Source of the DNA: Gonapodya prolifera JEL478
Lineage: Eukaryota > Monoblepharomycota > Monoblepharidomycetes > Monoblepharidales > Gonapodyaceae
Direction: 5' to 3'
DNA: 64,000 nucleotides
Assembly (NCBI GenBank): GCA_001574975.1
Contig: KQ965750.1
Location: forward strand, 1 to 64,000
A program made the position numbers and the translations under genes. Positions 47,473 through 57,554 of this stretch are shown piece after piece (the first letter of the stretch is position 1; every line of letters starts with the position of its first letter). The notes below the pieces were generated by a model. That model was given only the letters and a program-made list of their open reading frames with translations. It made no database searches and was not told where the DNA came from.

Positions 47473-48699
47473 ACTTCCCATTGCATGCAGCTCGACATAC
47501 ATCCTCACTAGCGATCTGTACGCGCGGGTATCCCCACATCGTAGGATGTTGGCTGCAGCAGTGCAACGGCACGGTTATGCGAGAAGAGAGAAGACTGTAG
47601 CCCGCAAAATACCCACCGGCATCGACGTTCAGAGGAGAGTCAGGCTCAGGCTGGCCAAGAAGCATCGCGACCGCCGAGCATGCGGACTGGAGCGTCCACG
47701 CGGGGGACCAGGCCGTTTTGAGGAGGTCTGGGAGCCGACAATGCGCGCGGAGAAGAGGAACACGTCAGCCAAGAAGAGCAACATGTCAGTCATGGAGCAG
47801 CACACCACACACCCCGGGTTCGCTCCATGTCGTACAGTGCGCCTTTGGGGGGAATATGCGCTCCGGGCTGTATCATTCGCGCTTCACGCACATAATTCGC
47901 CTCTTGCGGACTCCTCGGTCAGCGTCTTGCGGCGCTTAGGCCTCGATGTCGCTCCGCGAGAGTATATGCCGCTTCGCGGATCGGCGGGCAGCCTTGATCC
48001 GCGCTCTCGCGCTGGGGCCTCGGGTTCTCTCCCTCGATAGACGCTCCGCGAGAGTATATTCTGCTTCCCGGATCACTCGCCTCCGGCGGACTCTTGGATC
48101 AGACCTTTGTTGGGGGTCGGGCTCGCTGCGCTTGCGTGGCGCGCCTCCTCTTCACTCGGCTTCGCTTCGTTTATTCCGTCTCACCACCCCCCGTCCCCAA
48201 CTTACCGAGACAGATTTCACCAGTCTGCAAAGAAAGGAAGGACCATACTGAGACGTGTTGTGAAATATGAGTGTGTTGGAACATGCTCTCACCTTGAACT
48301 GCACGTTGGGATGGCACACTGTTGTTACAAAGTTCATTGTCGGTGGTGCGAGTGGGTAGGACACGGGAACCTTGATGGAGATTTCAAAACGGCCTCCTGG
48401 GGTGTCGGAAACGGTGTGGAGAGAAGTGAGGGTAGTGAGTCTCCGAACACGGACAGGTGAAGATGTCATGGTCACCGCGCCATCTGTTCTGCAGTGCACC
48501 GCTGCGTTGTTTTCCGACCTGTTTCCGGCAACAACCAGAACTCACCATCGTAGGGAGTGTCGACCGGCCCCCTCACGACTGCGATCCACTCGAACAAGTT
48601 GTCGTCGTCGACAGGATGAAGGTCCTCCACGTACTCTGCCTCGTTGCGCTGCGAGTCTCTCAGCTCCTTCAGCAGGCGCTTGAGCGTCGCTTCCGACAT
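47458..48699 (-). CDS. PEX4: peroxisomal ubiquitin-conjugating enzyme E2 (peroxin-4)
   Basis: Five exons (48699-48546, 48396-48293, 48224-48206, 47727-47617, 47552-47458) give 160 residues. The UBC fold is complete: LKRLLKELRDSQRNEAEYVE, LFEWIAVVRGPVDTPYDGG, FEISIKVPVSYPLAPPTMNF, HPNVQFKTGEICLDLL with the catalytic cysteine in GEICL, AWSPAWTLQSACSAVAMLL, PEPDSPLNVDAANILRCGD and RAYRSLVRMYVELHAM. The segment HPNVQFKTGEICL...AWSPAWTLQS is the signature of PEX4/UBC22 types rather than general E2s. PEX4, anchored by PEX22, monoubiquitinates the import receptor PEX5 at the peroxisome for recycling. The active-site exon is only 19 bases. The next intron is 478 bp, the longest here, and GC- and repeat-rich. 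The last four residues and stop lie in a heptamer repeat. Confidence 0.9.
47897..48100. repeat. GC-rich interspersed direct repeats inside a PEX4 intron
   Basis: A block of about 40 bases with the core GCTCCGCGAGAGTATAT occurs at about 47941-47982 and again at about 48032-48074. A second pair (core CGCC...GCGGACTC...GGTCAG/GGATCAG) occurs at about 47899 and 48080. The two repeat pairs are interleaved, so this is a duplicated or rearranged GC-rich segment. It accounts for much of the unusually long intron 47728-48205. Confidence 0.6.
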
Positions 48700-48961
48700 G
48701 GGGTGGAGGGTGGATATTCAGCCGTTGCCCCGGGTCATTCTGCCGGAGCTTTGGTGTGTCCCAGCCCAGGAGAGGACAATGGCAGCCCGATTCCAGCGTG
48801 CAGGTCTACGCGTAAGTCTTTTCTTGTGGTGTGCGATTCAGTGATCCGTTTTCAAAACACTCGCGGTGTCCTCGACAACGTTCTCTCAATTCTTCACCAT
48901 CTTGCACGACACTTCCCCCGCCCACTGATCCATACACACACAGTCATCAACAGTATCACCG
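48700..48961. promoter_or_regulatory. divergent promoter of PEX4 and COX11
   Basis: The ATG of PEX4 (48699, leftward) and of COX11 (48962, rightward) are 262 bp apart with no other gene between them, so this segment must carry both promoters. No specific regulatory site can be named from the sequence. Confidence 0.5.
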
Positions 48962-49837
48962 ATGTTCTCCGCCCCACTCTCCCTTCCCCGCCTCTCACAA
49001 ACTCCACAACTTCTCTTCCTCTCCGCACGCTCCTCCTTATCCTCACTGCCCTCCCCTCTCCTTTTCCCTCCTCACTCCCTTTCCCTTTCTCGCACCCGCT
49101 CCCTCCTCTCGTGCCGTTTTCTCACAACCCCGACCGCCCGCTCCCACCAAGCGTCCTCCTCCTTCGCGCAATCCGAAGCGCAGGCCGCCCTCGCTCGCCG
49201 AATGGACGCCTACCGAGCACGCCAGCGCGAATCCGTCATCTCCTCCGCCCTGTACGTCGCCTCCATCATCATCTTCATGTCGGGCCTTTCCTACGCGGCC
49301 GTACCACTGTACAAACTGGTGTGCTCCGTGACCTCGATCGATGGCACGCCCAAAGTGGCCGACCTGTCCAAAGACGGCGGGTACGAAAACATCCGGCCCG
49401 TCGTCGGCGCGAAAAAACTCCGTATCCACTTCAACGCAGACGTGTCGCAGACCTTGGGTTGGAAGTTCCGCCCGCAGACGCGCGAGGTCCGCGTGGTGCC
49501 CGGCGAGACCGCCCTAGCGTTCTACACGGCGACCAACAACTCGGACGAGGACATTATCGGGATTTCTACGTACAGCGTGGTGCCGGCAAAGGCCGCGCAG
49601 TACTTTAACAAGATCCAATGTTTCTGCTTCGAAGAGCAGAAGCTCCTTGCCCACGAGAGCGTCGACATGCCCGTCTTCTTTTATATCGATCCGGCGTTCG
49701 CGGATGACCCTTGGATGCAGGATGTGGACGATATCACGCTGTCGTACTGTTTCTTCAAGTGAGTCGACTCTGACGCCTTTGCGACAGTAAGTTGACTTAA
49801 CCATGTAACCATTGCCTTCAGGTCCAAGGGCACATAA
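48962..49837 (+). CDS. COX11: cytochrome c oxidase assembly protein COX11
   Basis: Two exons (48962-49758, 49822-49837), 270 residues. A long Ser/Leu/Arg-rich mitochondrial presequence (about 60 residues) precedes a single membrane segment, SALYVASIIIFMSGLSYAAV, followed by PLYKLVCSVTSIDGTPK, the classic COX11 junction. The intermembrane-space domain has IHFNADVSQTLGWKF, PGETALAFYTATN, GISTYSVVPAKAAQYFNKIQ, the copper-binding CFCF in QCFCFEEQ, and VDMPVFFYIDPAF. COX11 delivers copper to the Cu-B centre of COX1 in the inner membrane. The frame after the intron ends in SKGT and stop. The ATG at 48962 is the first that provides a presequence. Confidence 0.93.
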
Positions 49838-49840
49838 AAA

Positions 49841-50078
49841 CGGTCGTCGCACACGTAGGAACAATGATTGTATACAAATACACGTGATTCTCATCCTGAG
49901 CACTTCAAGATCCGAACTCCTTCCGATGGCCAAACTCTCCAAAAATCCGTCGACGGTCGTCGCACAAGTAGAACTATGATTGTATATCAATGCACGTGGT
50001 CTCATTCTGAGCAATTCGAGATCCATTTGAGATCCGAAGTCCTCCAAAGTCCCTACAATAGCCGAACACTCCGTATGT
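49841..50078. repeat. imperfect tandem duplication, 113-bp period
   Basis: Two units begin CGGTCGTCGCACA at 49841 and 49954 and share GAACxATGATTGTATA, CACGTG and CTGAGCA...TTC.AGATCC. The second unit carries a further small internal duplication of GAGATCC. The repeat fills the space between the convergent COX11 and PRP38 genes. Confidence 0.7.
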
Positions 50079-50165
50079 GGACCACTATTCTTCAGTAAGC
50101 AAGTGCACGCAAGGTCCACACTGGATTCCACACATACACGACACATCTACACATGTCCGCTCCAT

Positions 50166-52092
50166 CTACATCTTGAGCGGCTTCAACCCCAGACTCGCTC
50201 TCAGCTTGTTCGTCTCCTCGATACTCATACCGTCCCCACCGCCACCGCCACCGCCTCCCTTCCCTGCGCTCCCCTTCCCCTCGTCCCTCCGGTCCTCCCT
50301 TCGATCCCCCCTGTCCTTCTTCTTGTCGCCCGCCCCTGCCCCGCTACCGCTCTTGAACATCTTGCCAACCTTCTTCTCCAACGCCGCCCGGTCCGCCTTC
50401 TTGCGCTCCGCCCGCTCCTCGTACAGATCCTTGCCCTTGCCCTCTGAATCCCGACCCGATCGCGGCGGGGAGGCCTGGGCCTGCCAACGGTCTCCATCTC
50501 GGTCCCGCCGGTCGCGATGAGAGGGAGACCGCCGGCGGTCGCGCAGCGGAGGGGAACGTGAGCGTGACCGGGAGCGGCTCGGCGTTCGTCGCCGCCGGTG
50601 GGAGGATGGGGAAGGTGAGCGCCGGTGACGCGGTGGAGAGCGGGAACGGGATCGGGAGTATGAGCGTCGACGTCGGGGGGGCGAGCGATCTGCAAAGAGG
50701 GTACGAAATACGTGGTGGAATGGGTTCGCAACGTCCAAGAAAGAAGAAAGGCACCAAGTACATACCGCGTCCGTTTGCTTGGACGTCCCGTTCCCGTTCC
50801 GACGTCCCTCCCAAGTGTTTTCGCAAGAACCCATCAGCCTCGTCATCGCCCTCGCGCTTCTCTCCACCACGCCCGTTGGCGTTGGCGCCCTTGTTCCCGA
50901 CCGACCTTGCAGGAGACCGTGACTTGGCCCGCGACTCGTCCTGGTGACCCCGAGCCCCATTCCCATTTCTCGCCACCCACTCCCCGTCCTCGCTGCCACT
51001 CTCCTCGCCGCTCCCACTACCGCTACCGCTTTCGTCCTCATTCCTCCGGTCGGCGTCCTCCTCGTCTTCGACGCCCAGCTTGGCCACCTCGGCCTCGACG
51101 TCGCGCATCTCGAGCACGCCTTGTTCCTCGAGAACTTCCCGCTTGGTGAGGCGCGGGAGCTGGACGTCGCACACGCGCTCTTCACGCAGGAGGGCGTCGA
51201 TGAATTCGTCCATGTGCGTGATGATAAGACCCCCGTCTGAGAGGTGTAGGTGAAGAGAGGTTGGTACATTGGTCCAGTGTGTCGGGGGGTGGGATTGAAG
51301 TCCCATCAAACGCGCGGTGCAACACAACACACCTTTGTTTCTCTCTCGCAACTTTCGAAAGTCCTCCAAGAGCGGTTCGAGCTCCTTGTACACATCCTCG
51401 GCTCTCTGTGTCAACCTCCAGTAGTAAGCACCCAGGGCACGAAGGTACTTGAAGTCTTCTTGGCGGAGGTACTCGAGGCAAATGGAGCGGTCGGGTTGGA
51501 TTTGGAGCATTTTGAGGATGAGGCATATGAACTCCTGCAGTACAGTGCGCAGTGCGCGAATGAGGACCGAGGAACGCACGAGTGTCCGGGGAGATGGGAG
51601 CTGCTCACTGTCGGCTTCATGTTTCCCCCAAAGTGTCCACCGATGGCATTGAGTTGGACGGCCTTGTCGATGAGGGTTTCGGCTGGGTGCGGAGAGACGA
51701 AACATGTTCAGATGGTCTGGGATGACTTGACGCCCCACCGCCAGCAGGTGTGGAGCCCATTTTCACAGTCAGTGCCGCGGAGACAGGATTTCATTGCGAG
51801 CAGTCTCCTTGCGTTTGTAGGTGTGTCTTCAATGAACTTCCATAGATATCGACTGCGCATTCGTTTTCCGATGCTGAGCAGCCATTCTCGGCCCGCCATC
51901 CCTCCTCCGCGCATATCTGTGTCTCTGGAAACATGACTCCGCAGGGACCAGGCGGCACCCACCCGTGAGAGCGAAGCAGTGTTCTTTCCAGAACAGCGAT
52001 TCGTAAATCCTCGCGCGCAGGATCTTTTCCACCAAGTACTGCGGATTTGTGCCGTGCACGGACTTGGCGTCGTACACTGTGCGGTTCGCCAT
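50166..52092 (-). CDS. PRP38: pre-mRNA-splicing factor 38 (PRP38)
   Basis: The N-terminus, MANRTVYDAKSVHGTNPQYL and VEKILRARIYESLFWKEHCF, is nearly diagnostic. It continues across introns with AVQLNAIGG, LQEFICLILKMLQIQPD, EYLRQEDFKYLRALGAYYWR, ELEPLLEDFRKLRERNKG, MDEFIDALLREERVCDVQLP and RLTKREVLEEQG. The C-terminal half is acidic, then RS-rich (RSYSRSRSRSPPRHRR), and ends EETNKLRASLGLKPLKM at 50166. PRP38 belongs to the tri-snRNP/B complex and is needed to activate the spliceosome. The RS tail matches animal and plant PRP38A-type proteins and is absent from budding-yeast Prp38. Start codon at 52092. Internal exon borders near 50,700-50,760 and 51,250-51,340 are approximate. Confidence 0.9.
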
Positions 52093-52335
52093 CCTCGGTG
52101 GACGAGCGAATGGGAGAGAGGGAACGGGTTCGGCTGACTGTGGTCACGATTCCCACTTTGTCGTCCGCCTGGAACCAAAGCAAGCGAGAGAGCTCTGTCC
52201 GGCGCCGTAAGTCGCCTCAAAGCACAGTGTATCTAATTTCCGGTACACTCGATACATAGCATAACATTATAGGTACTGATTTGTCAAAACTCGCACAACA
52301 AGATCACCTCTTCAATGTTTCATTTTGATCAAACT

Positions 52336-55118
52336 TCAAGATTGTGGAAAGGGACTCTGGGAACCTGCCTTCATCTCTTTCATGAGTTGTTCACGTAGAT
52401 CCTCTGCCCTCCGCTGATCCACGCCGTACGCCCTCTCCGGTGGAACAAACAAATCTCTACTGCGTCTCTCCAAATTGATCGAAACCCTCGGGGCGCTCTG
52501 CGCAACGACCATTTCCGGCGTGCCGAGACTGGGTCTTCGCTGGCCGCGCTGTCCCTCCTCGGATTGACGTGGTTGCTGAGCGCTCGGTATAGACACACGC
52601 GACGCACGATGCTTCCTTGTGTGCTCACGGCGCAGCCAGGCGTCCAACATGGCTTCAGGCACTTGCTCCTCGGGTGACACTGGGGACACTGGAGATACTG
52701 GTGACATGAGTGATCGCTCCTGAAGCCGTGGCGACGCAATGCGAGGCGACCCCGTTTGCACCGGGCTGAAGACATGCCTATGCGCCGATTGGCTTCTCCT
52801 GAGGGGCGTCTGGTCCGACTCACTTGCGCGATTGTTGAGCGAGCGGCTTTCCGAGTGACTGGGCCGTAAAACTATGGAGCGACTTTCGTACTCGCTTGGC
52901 CGGCGGGACCGCCTGCCGTCGGATTGACTGGATCGCATGACGTCAGACACGCTGGCGCGTTTTTGTTTGGGGTTGTTTGGGCGGTTCAGGGACGCACGCT
53001 CCGACATGATGCGGATGATCACAGATGGTATGGAAGATTCGATGCGGGGCCAGTCAGACATCAGGGAGGTAGTTGAGGGTTCGGGGATACCAGAGACTGA
53101 GCTTGAGAATCGGATGCAGTCCCTAACGACGGGTAAGTTCAGTCATGCAATGTCCCATCAGGTCGGGTGAAGTGCACGCACAGAGGAACCGCTCCGAGCT
53201 GGTTGGTGTCCACAGAGAGAGCGATGCACCATCCATCCCTGAATATTGTCTTGACCTCCACAAGCTATGCATCAATATGATGAGGATGAGCATATAAAGC
53301 AACATGTTGTGACGTAAAATAGAACCGTTTGTCGGTCTGCTGCTCACCTGACCCGGGTACAGCTCAATCTCATCCACCGAAAGTGGTTCGTGCTACAAAA
53401 TGGCAACAAGGGTGAGCGAAGGGAACCACACTCTTTACCGAAACCCAGCAACGCACCTTACGCGCCACAATAAAGGGCTGTCCCATGTATTGGATAGAGC
53501 TTTCTTCGATCATACCGATTGGAGTGGCGTAGATTTTGAAGATTGGATGCGGCTGGGTGGTGCGAATGTGAGATTGTGAGGCAGAAGTCTGCCAAAAGCG
53601 GAACAATCGGGATCTACCTTGCCTGTTCGTTCCCGATTTTTAACTGTGTTGCAGGACAAGAGTCAGATCACTAAGGTACGGGGCATTCCCCACCCCTTCT
53701 ACCTCCAGTCCCCGCAACTCACTTCTTCGGCGCTCTCCCATATACTTTTGGAACTTGGGCCCCCACCCCGCGAATGCAAACAGCCCGCCCAACAAGAACA
53801 AGAGCACACCAACGGCGCCAATGAGGTACGCTCCTACCCTCGGCGCTACATTATCCGGCACGCTCTTGAGCACTGTGATCGCCCTATTCACCGACGGCGG
53901 GAACACCAGCATGTCCACCATGTGAGCTACCCCGTTGGTAAGCAGGAGGGATTGAACGATGGGCACGGTCCCGAAGTAGTGGGGTGACGAGGAAGAGGGG
54001 ACGCGCATGGTTTCGTTCAGGAGGGTGGGATAGTCTCCACCGGTCTGGGTGGTGTACTGGACGCCGAGAATAACTACGGATGTGGAGATAACGGAAAAGA
54101 CCGTGTTTCAGTGAAAAATGTGTGCTGAGTCTTCCATGGGAGGGCGACACGAACTGTTGAAGCGAATGACCTTTTCAAGTAGATTTGTACGTTCAGTGTC
54201 GTTACCAGTAGCATCGTTGATGGTGATTCGGGCGGCTTCCATAGCTTTGTTGGTGGGAAGAAGCCTATCGGCGGACGGGGCAAGGGCTGTAAGTCAGGCG
54301 GAGTGCGTGTCATGCAACAATCAGACATCGCACTGACAGGGTGACCGGAAGAAGGTTGTCGATAGCTTGCACAATCCCGCGTGTGCCCGCGTAGGTAGTA
54401 AAGTCGGACAGCACGTTTGGTGTGAGGTTCAAGGCACTGGGAACCTTAATCGCAGGTGTGCCGTCAAGACGTCGTTTCCCACGGGCAATGCACCGCCTGG
54501 AATGGTCCATGCACTCACGAGCGGGAACGTCATGTTCTCAAGTCCTAGCAGTTGTGCCATTGTCGTCGGCACCGTTAGTGTGTTGTTTACGACATGCAGC
54601 ATGCCGTTGTCCGCAGGAAAGCTTGCCACCACCGAGGATTCCCACCAAGTGCCACCTCCCAAAAGCAGGCCGGAGGGGGTCTTGCTAACGCGCATGACCT
54701 GCGGCGAGATTTTGCTGGAGTTTGTGGGGCCGTTGGCTTGTAGCAAAGTCGGGAGGAAGAACAGATCGGCTTGCCTGTCGATGTAAGCTTGGTCGACAGT
54801 GAAATTGGCGGTGTGGTATTTGCCGAATTCGTCCAGAAATTTGGCAAGGTAGGTCAGACTGATAGACTGAAAGGCCTTGTTGAATGCTGCATCCGTAGGG
54901 GCAAAAAAGGTCTTTTGCGTCGCGTTGGAATTCAGGAGCCGGACCACCTCCAGGTCCCCGAAAACGCCCTTCGGATCGAGCGCTTGCAGGATGATTGTGA
55001 GCGAGTAGTTGCTCTTGAGGGAGGACATCGTCTCCACGATTCCCAGACATTGTGCGGGCGGAGGAATCCCCGAGAGGATCGCGAGCACGCCCAGCGACAG
55101 GAGGAGGACGATTCGCAT
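52336..55118 (-). CDS. signal peptide - two fasciclin (FAS1) domains - TM - SH3-like membrane protein
   Basis: ATG 55118 starts a signal peptide (MRIVLLLSLGVLAILSG...AQCLG). FAS1 domain 1 follows: KTFFAPTDAAFNKAF and DNGMLHVVNNTLTVPTTMA. After introns, domain 2 begins VLSDFTTYAGTRGIVQAID and continues through LAPSADRLLPTNKAMEAAR to VPIVQSLLLTNGVAHMVDML. A membrane segment (VGAYLIGAVGVLLFLLGGLFAFAG) is followed by basic KYMGERRR, so the rest should be cytoplasmic. That part contains an SH3-like unit, EPLSVDEIELYPGQVEVKTI, FRDGWCIALSVDTNQLGAVP, and a Ser/Arg-rich tail ending at 52336. The joints I spliced keep phase (for example across 53,170-53,120), apart from one unresolved frame change near 54,440-54,480. 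FAS1 domains mediate adhesion and SH3 domains bind proline motifs; a cell-surface sensor or adhesion receptor is inferred. Confidence 0.7.
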
Positions 55119-55888
55119 CGGTGGTCGGGACCCGTGAAAGGATCGAGAGCGAATGCACCTTCTTAAAGGAAATCAGAGCCAAATCCGCGGATTCGTTGTC
55201 GCGATTGCTCCCTCAGGCACACGGAGGTCCCTCCTGAGCTGCCTCCGAGGATATCCCCCAGCCCGCAGTCTCAAAATGGCCACCACCCGCGGGCTTTTCG
55301 AGAATATGCAAAAATATGCAGGGGAAGTAAGAGAGAGATGCCCAGTCGCTTTCGTTTGATGTTCTCTCTCTGGTTCGTCGGGAGGGGCGCTGTCTCCCTG
55401 GCCTCGTTCACAGTTCTCCCGCGCAGTCTCCCAGCTCTCCAGCTATCTCCCTACCTGTTCCGCAGTGCCTCTTGCAAGGGTCGTGGCGGAGGCGTAATTA
55501 ATCGGCCGTTAACGACCTGAACGCGTAACAACGTACATACATATGAAGATGCAGTTGCATGTTCGACATGAAATAGCCGAATCGCCGATCGCGTCCAAGC
55601 ATGTCAGATTTACTAGGATAGTCGAGCTGGACTATTGCTTTCGCTTATGTTCTTTCGTTGTTGGTGCATTCTGTAAAAACGAGCCATTGTAACCAGAGAC
55701 CACAACAATCCTCAACATCGTCCCCACTTCTGGTCGCCGACAAAGGTTTCTCGGTGATGCCCAATTAAAAGGAAGCAAAAGGGCTGGAGAAGGTAGAAGG
55801 AGGAACCACACCATTTACTTGAACACACTAGTTTGCTGCGGCCACGTATTTAGGTCCGGTTGAGTTTTCGAAACTGTCAGTAGTAGCA
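55119..55888. other. divergent intergenic region, fasciclin gene and NFU1
   Basis: No gene seen. It separates two divergent start codons (55118 leftward, 55889 rightward) and should carry both promoters. The direct repeat ATATGCAAAAATATGCA lies at about 55302-55319. Confidence 0.4.
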
Positions 55889-57188
55889 ATGGCGACTCGA
55901 GTGCTGACGCGAGCGGCTTCATCGGCTGGTCGACTTGCGCGTTTCAGCGCCACACAGACCGTGTCTGCAGCGGCGACCGATGCTTTCTGCTTTTTGCAAC
56001 ATCGCGGACACGCTCTCGAACACGTCACCCGTCGCTCGCTCTCCTCTTTCTCCCGCCAATCTCGCAGCTCTCCCCTGAATCACCCGTCACGCTCTCCGCT
56101 TTCTCGATATCCCCAAGGTGTGTGATGCCGCCTGCCCTTCTTTCATCTTCCCTTCCATTCCGTTGCCCACGTCCCTTTGCCCCCTGCAGCTCGCTCAATG
56201 TTCATCCAGGTGGAAGACACTCCCAACCCTGACGCTCTCAAATTCAAACCGGGTGTGCCCGTCATGGGCGCCTCGGGCCCGGTACTGGAATACCTCGACG
56301 GTCGATCCGCCCACCCATCCCCCCTCGCCCGCCGCCTCTTCCGCGTCGACGGTGTCAAATCCGTTCTCCTGGGGCCTGACTTCATCACCATCTCCAAGGA
56401 CCCGGAGGACCCGTGGCAGCTCATGAAGCCCGACCTTTTCGCCTCCATCATGGACCACTTTGCATCGGGCCAGCCGGTTTACAACCCAGAGGCCGAGGCC
56501 GCGGGCGGCGCAGCAGATACGGCCCCGGACGAGGACGACGACGAAGTGGTGGCCATGATCAAGGAGTTGCTCGATTCGAGGATCAGACCGGCGATTCAGG
56601 AGGATGGCGGCGACGTGGAGTTCAAGGGGTTCGACCACGACTCGGGAATAGTCAAACTGATGCTTAAGGGATCGTGCAGGTCGTGCTCGAGCTCAACCGT
56701 CACGCTCAAGAACGGTATTGAGCAGATGCTCATGCACTATTTGCCAGAAGTGCTCTCGGTGGAACAGGTACGCGTCCGTTGAGTAGTCCTCCGGGGGGAC
56801 TAGCTGGGCTGCGGTGACAAGGAGTGCCCTCGTCCTTGTTGGACGAAGGGGGAGCTGGTGGTCTTAACTTGGAAGTGCCTCTGTCAAAAGATGGACTGGT
56901 CCAAGGGGGACTGGTAGGCTGAACTCGGGAGTGTCGGCGGTCGAGGCAGCTCGCCAAAGGGTCACACCACACCGCCGCGATATGGTGGCTCGGAGAAACC
57001 GACACATGTTGCTGTCCGGCGACAGCGTACAGCAGGACACTTGACTTCGTCCTGGGAGCCTCCACCTCATAAAACACGTTGCTCACCCACACCTTTCCAC
57101 ACTCAATTCTGCCCAGGTCACTGACGAACTTGAAGACCTTGCGTCCCAAGAATTCGCCAAACTCGAGAAGAAACTCGCCCAGGAGTAA
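55889..57188 (+). CDS. NFU1: mitochondrial Fe-S cluster scaffold/carrier NFU1
   Basis: Three exons (55889-56117, 56190-56767, 57117-57188), 292 residues. An Arg/Ser/Ala-rich presequence is followed by the Nfu N-terminal domain ([39 protein letters not shown]) and the NifU-like domain with [16 protein letters not shown] and the cluster-binding CxxC in [13 protein letters not shown], then [13 protein letters not shown]. The last exon gives [23 protein letters not shown]1 receives 4Fe-4S clusters and passes them to lipoate synthase and complex II, among others. The second intron (349 bp) is long for this locus. A link to the glycine-cleavage T protein through lipoate is biochemical only; they are not co-transcribed. 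Confidence 0.93.
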
Positions 57189-57554
57189 CACAAACCTCTA
57201 ATTGGTGTCTCGTGAGGAGGGAGCTGACGTGCGTTATAGCTTGGAAGGGTGGTAATGACATTTGTAAACTGTTAGAGCGCTCTGGGCGACGTGGAAAGCG
57301 CGTTATCAGGCTGTGGTCAGTCGTGTTGTGGGGAGAATTGAGATCGCTTTGCATTTGCAACATTCTAGAATTTGAAAAGCAAAATACTTTTCTCTGTTGT
57401 GCGATGTTCTTTTCATGTTCACACCTCCTTCCGAAGTGTCAATCGCAGAGCATTTAGCAACACACCATAAGCAAAATTCTATATGCATTTTCACCACACA
57501 AATCTACGCTACTCTACATTTGAATTGCGCTACCCCAACGACCTACCCCGCGCT
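57189..57554. other. convergent intergenic region, NFU1 and CFAP43
   Basis: The 3' ends of NFU1 and CFAP43 face each other across 366 bp. AT-richer than the flanking exons. No gene or repeat is seen. Confidence 0.45.

Noticed and set aside
47129-48040. Long plus-strand open frame of about 300 codons
   Set aside because: It runs through the heptamer minisatellite, the last two exons of PEX4 in antisense and the GC-rich intron. Its composition is repetitive and it has no motif.
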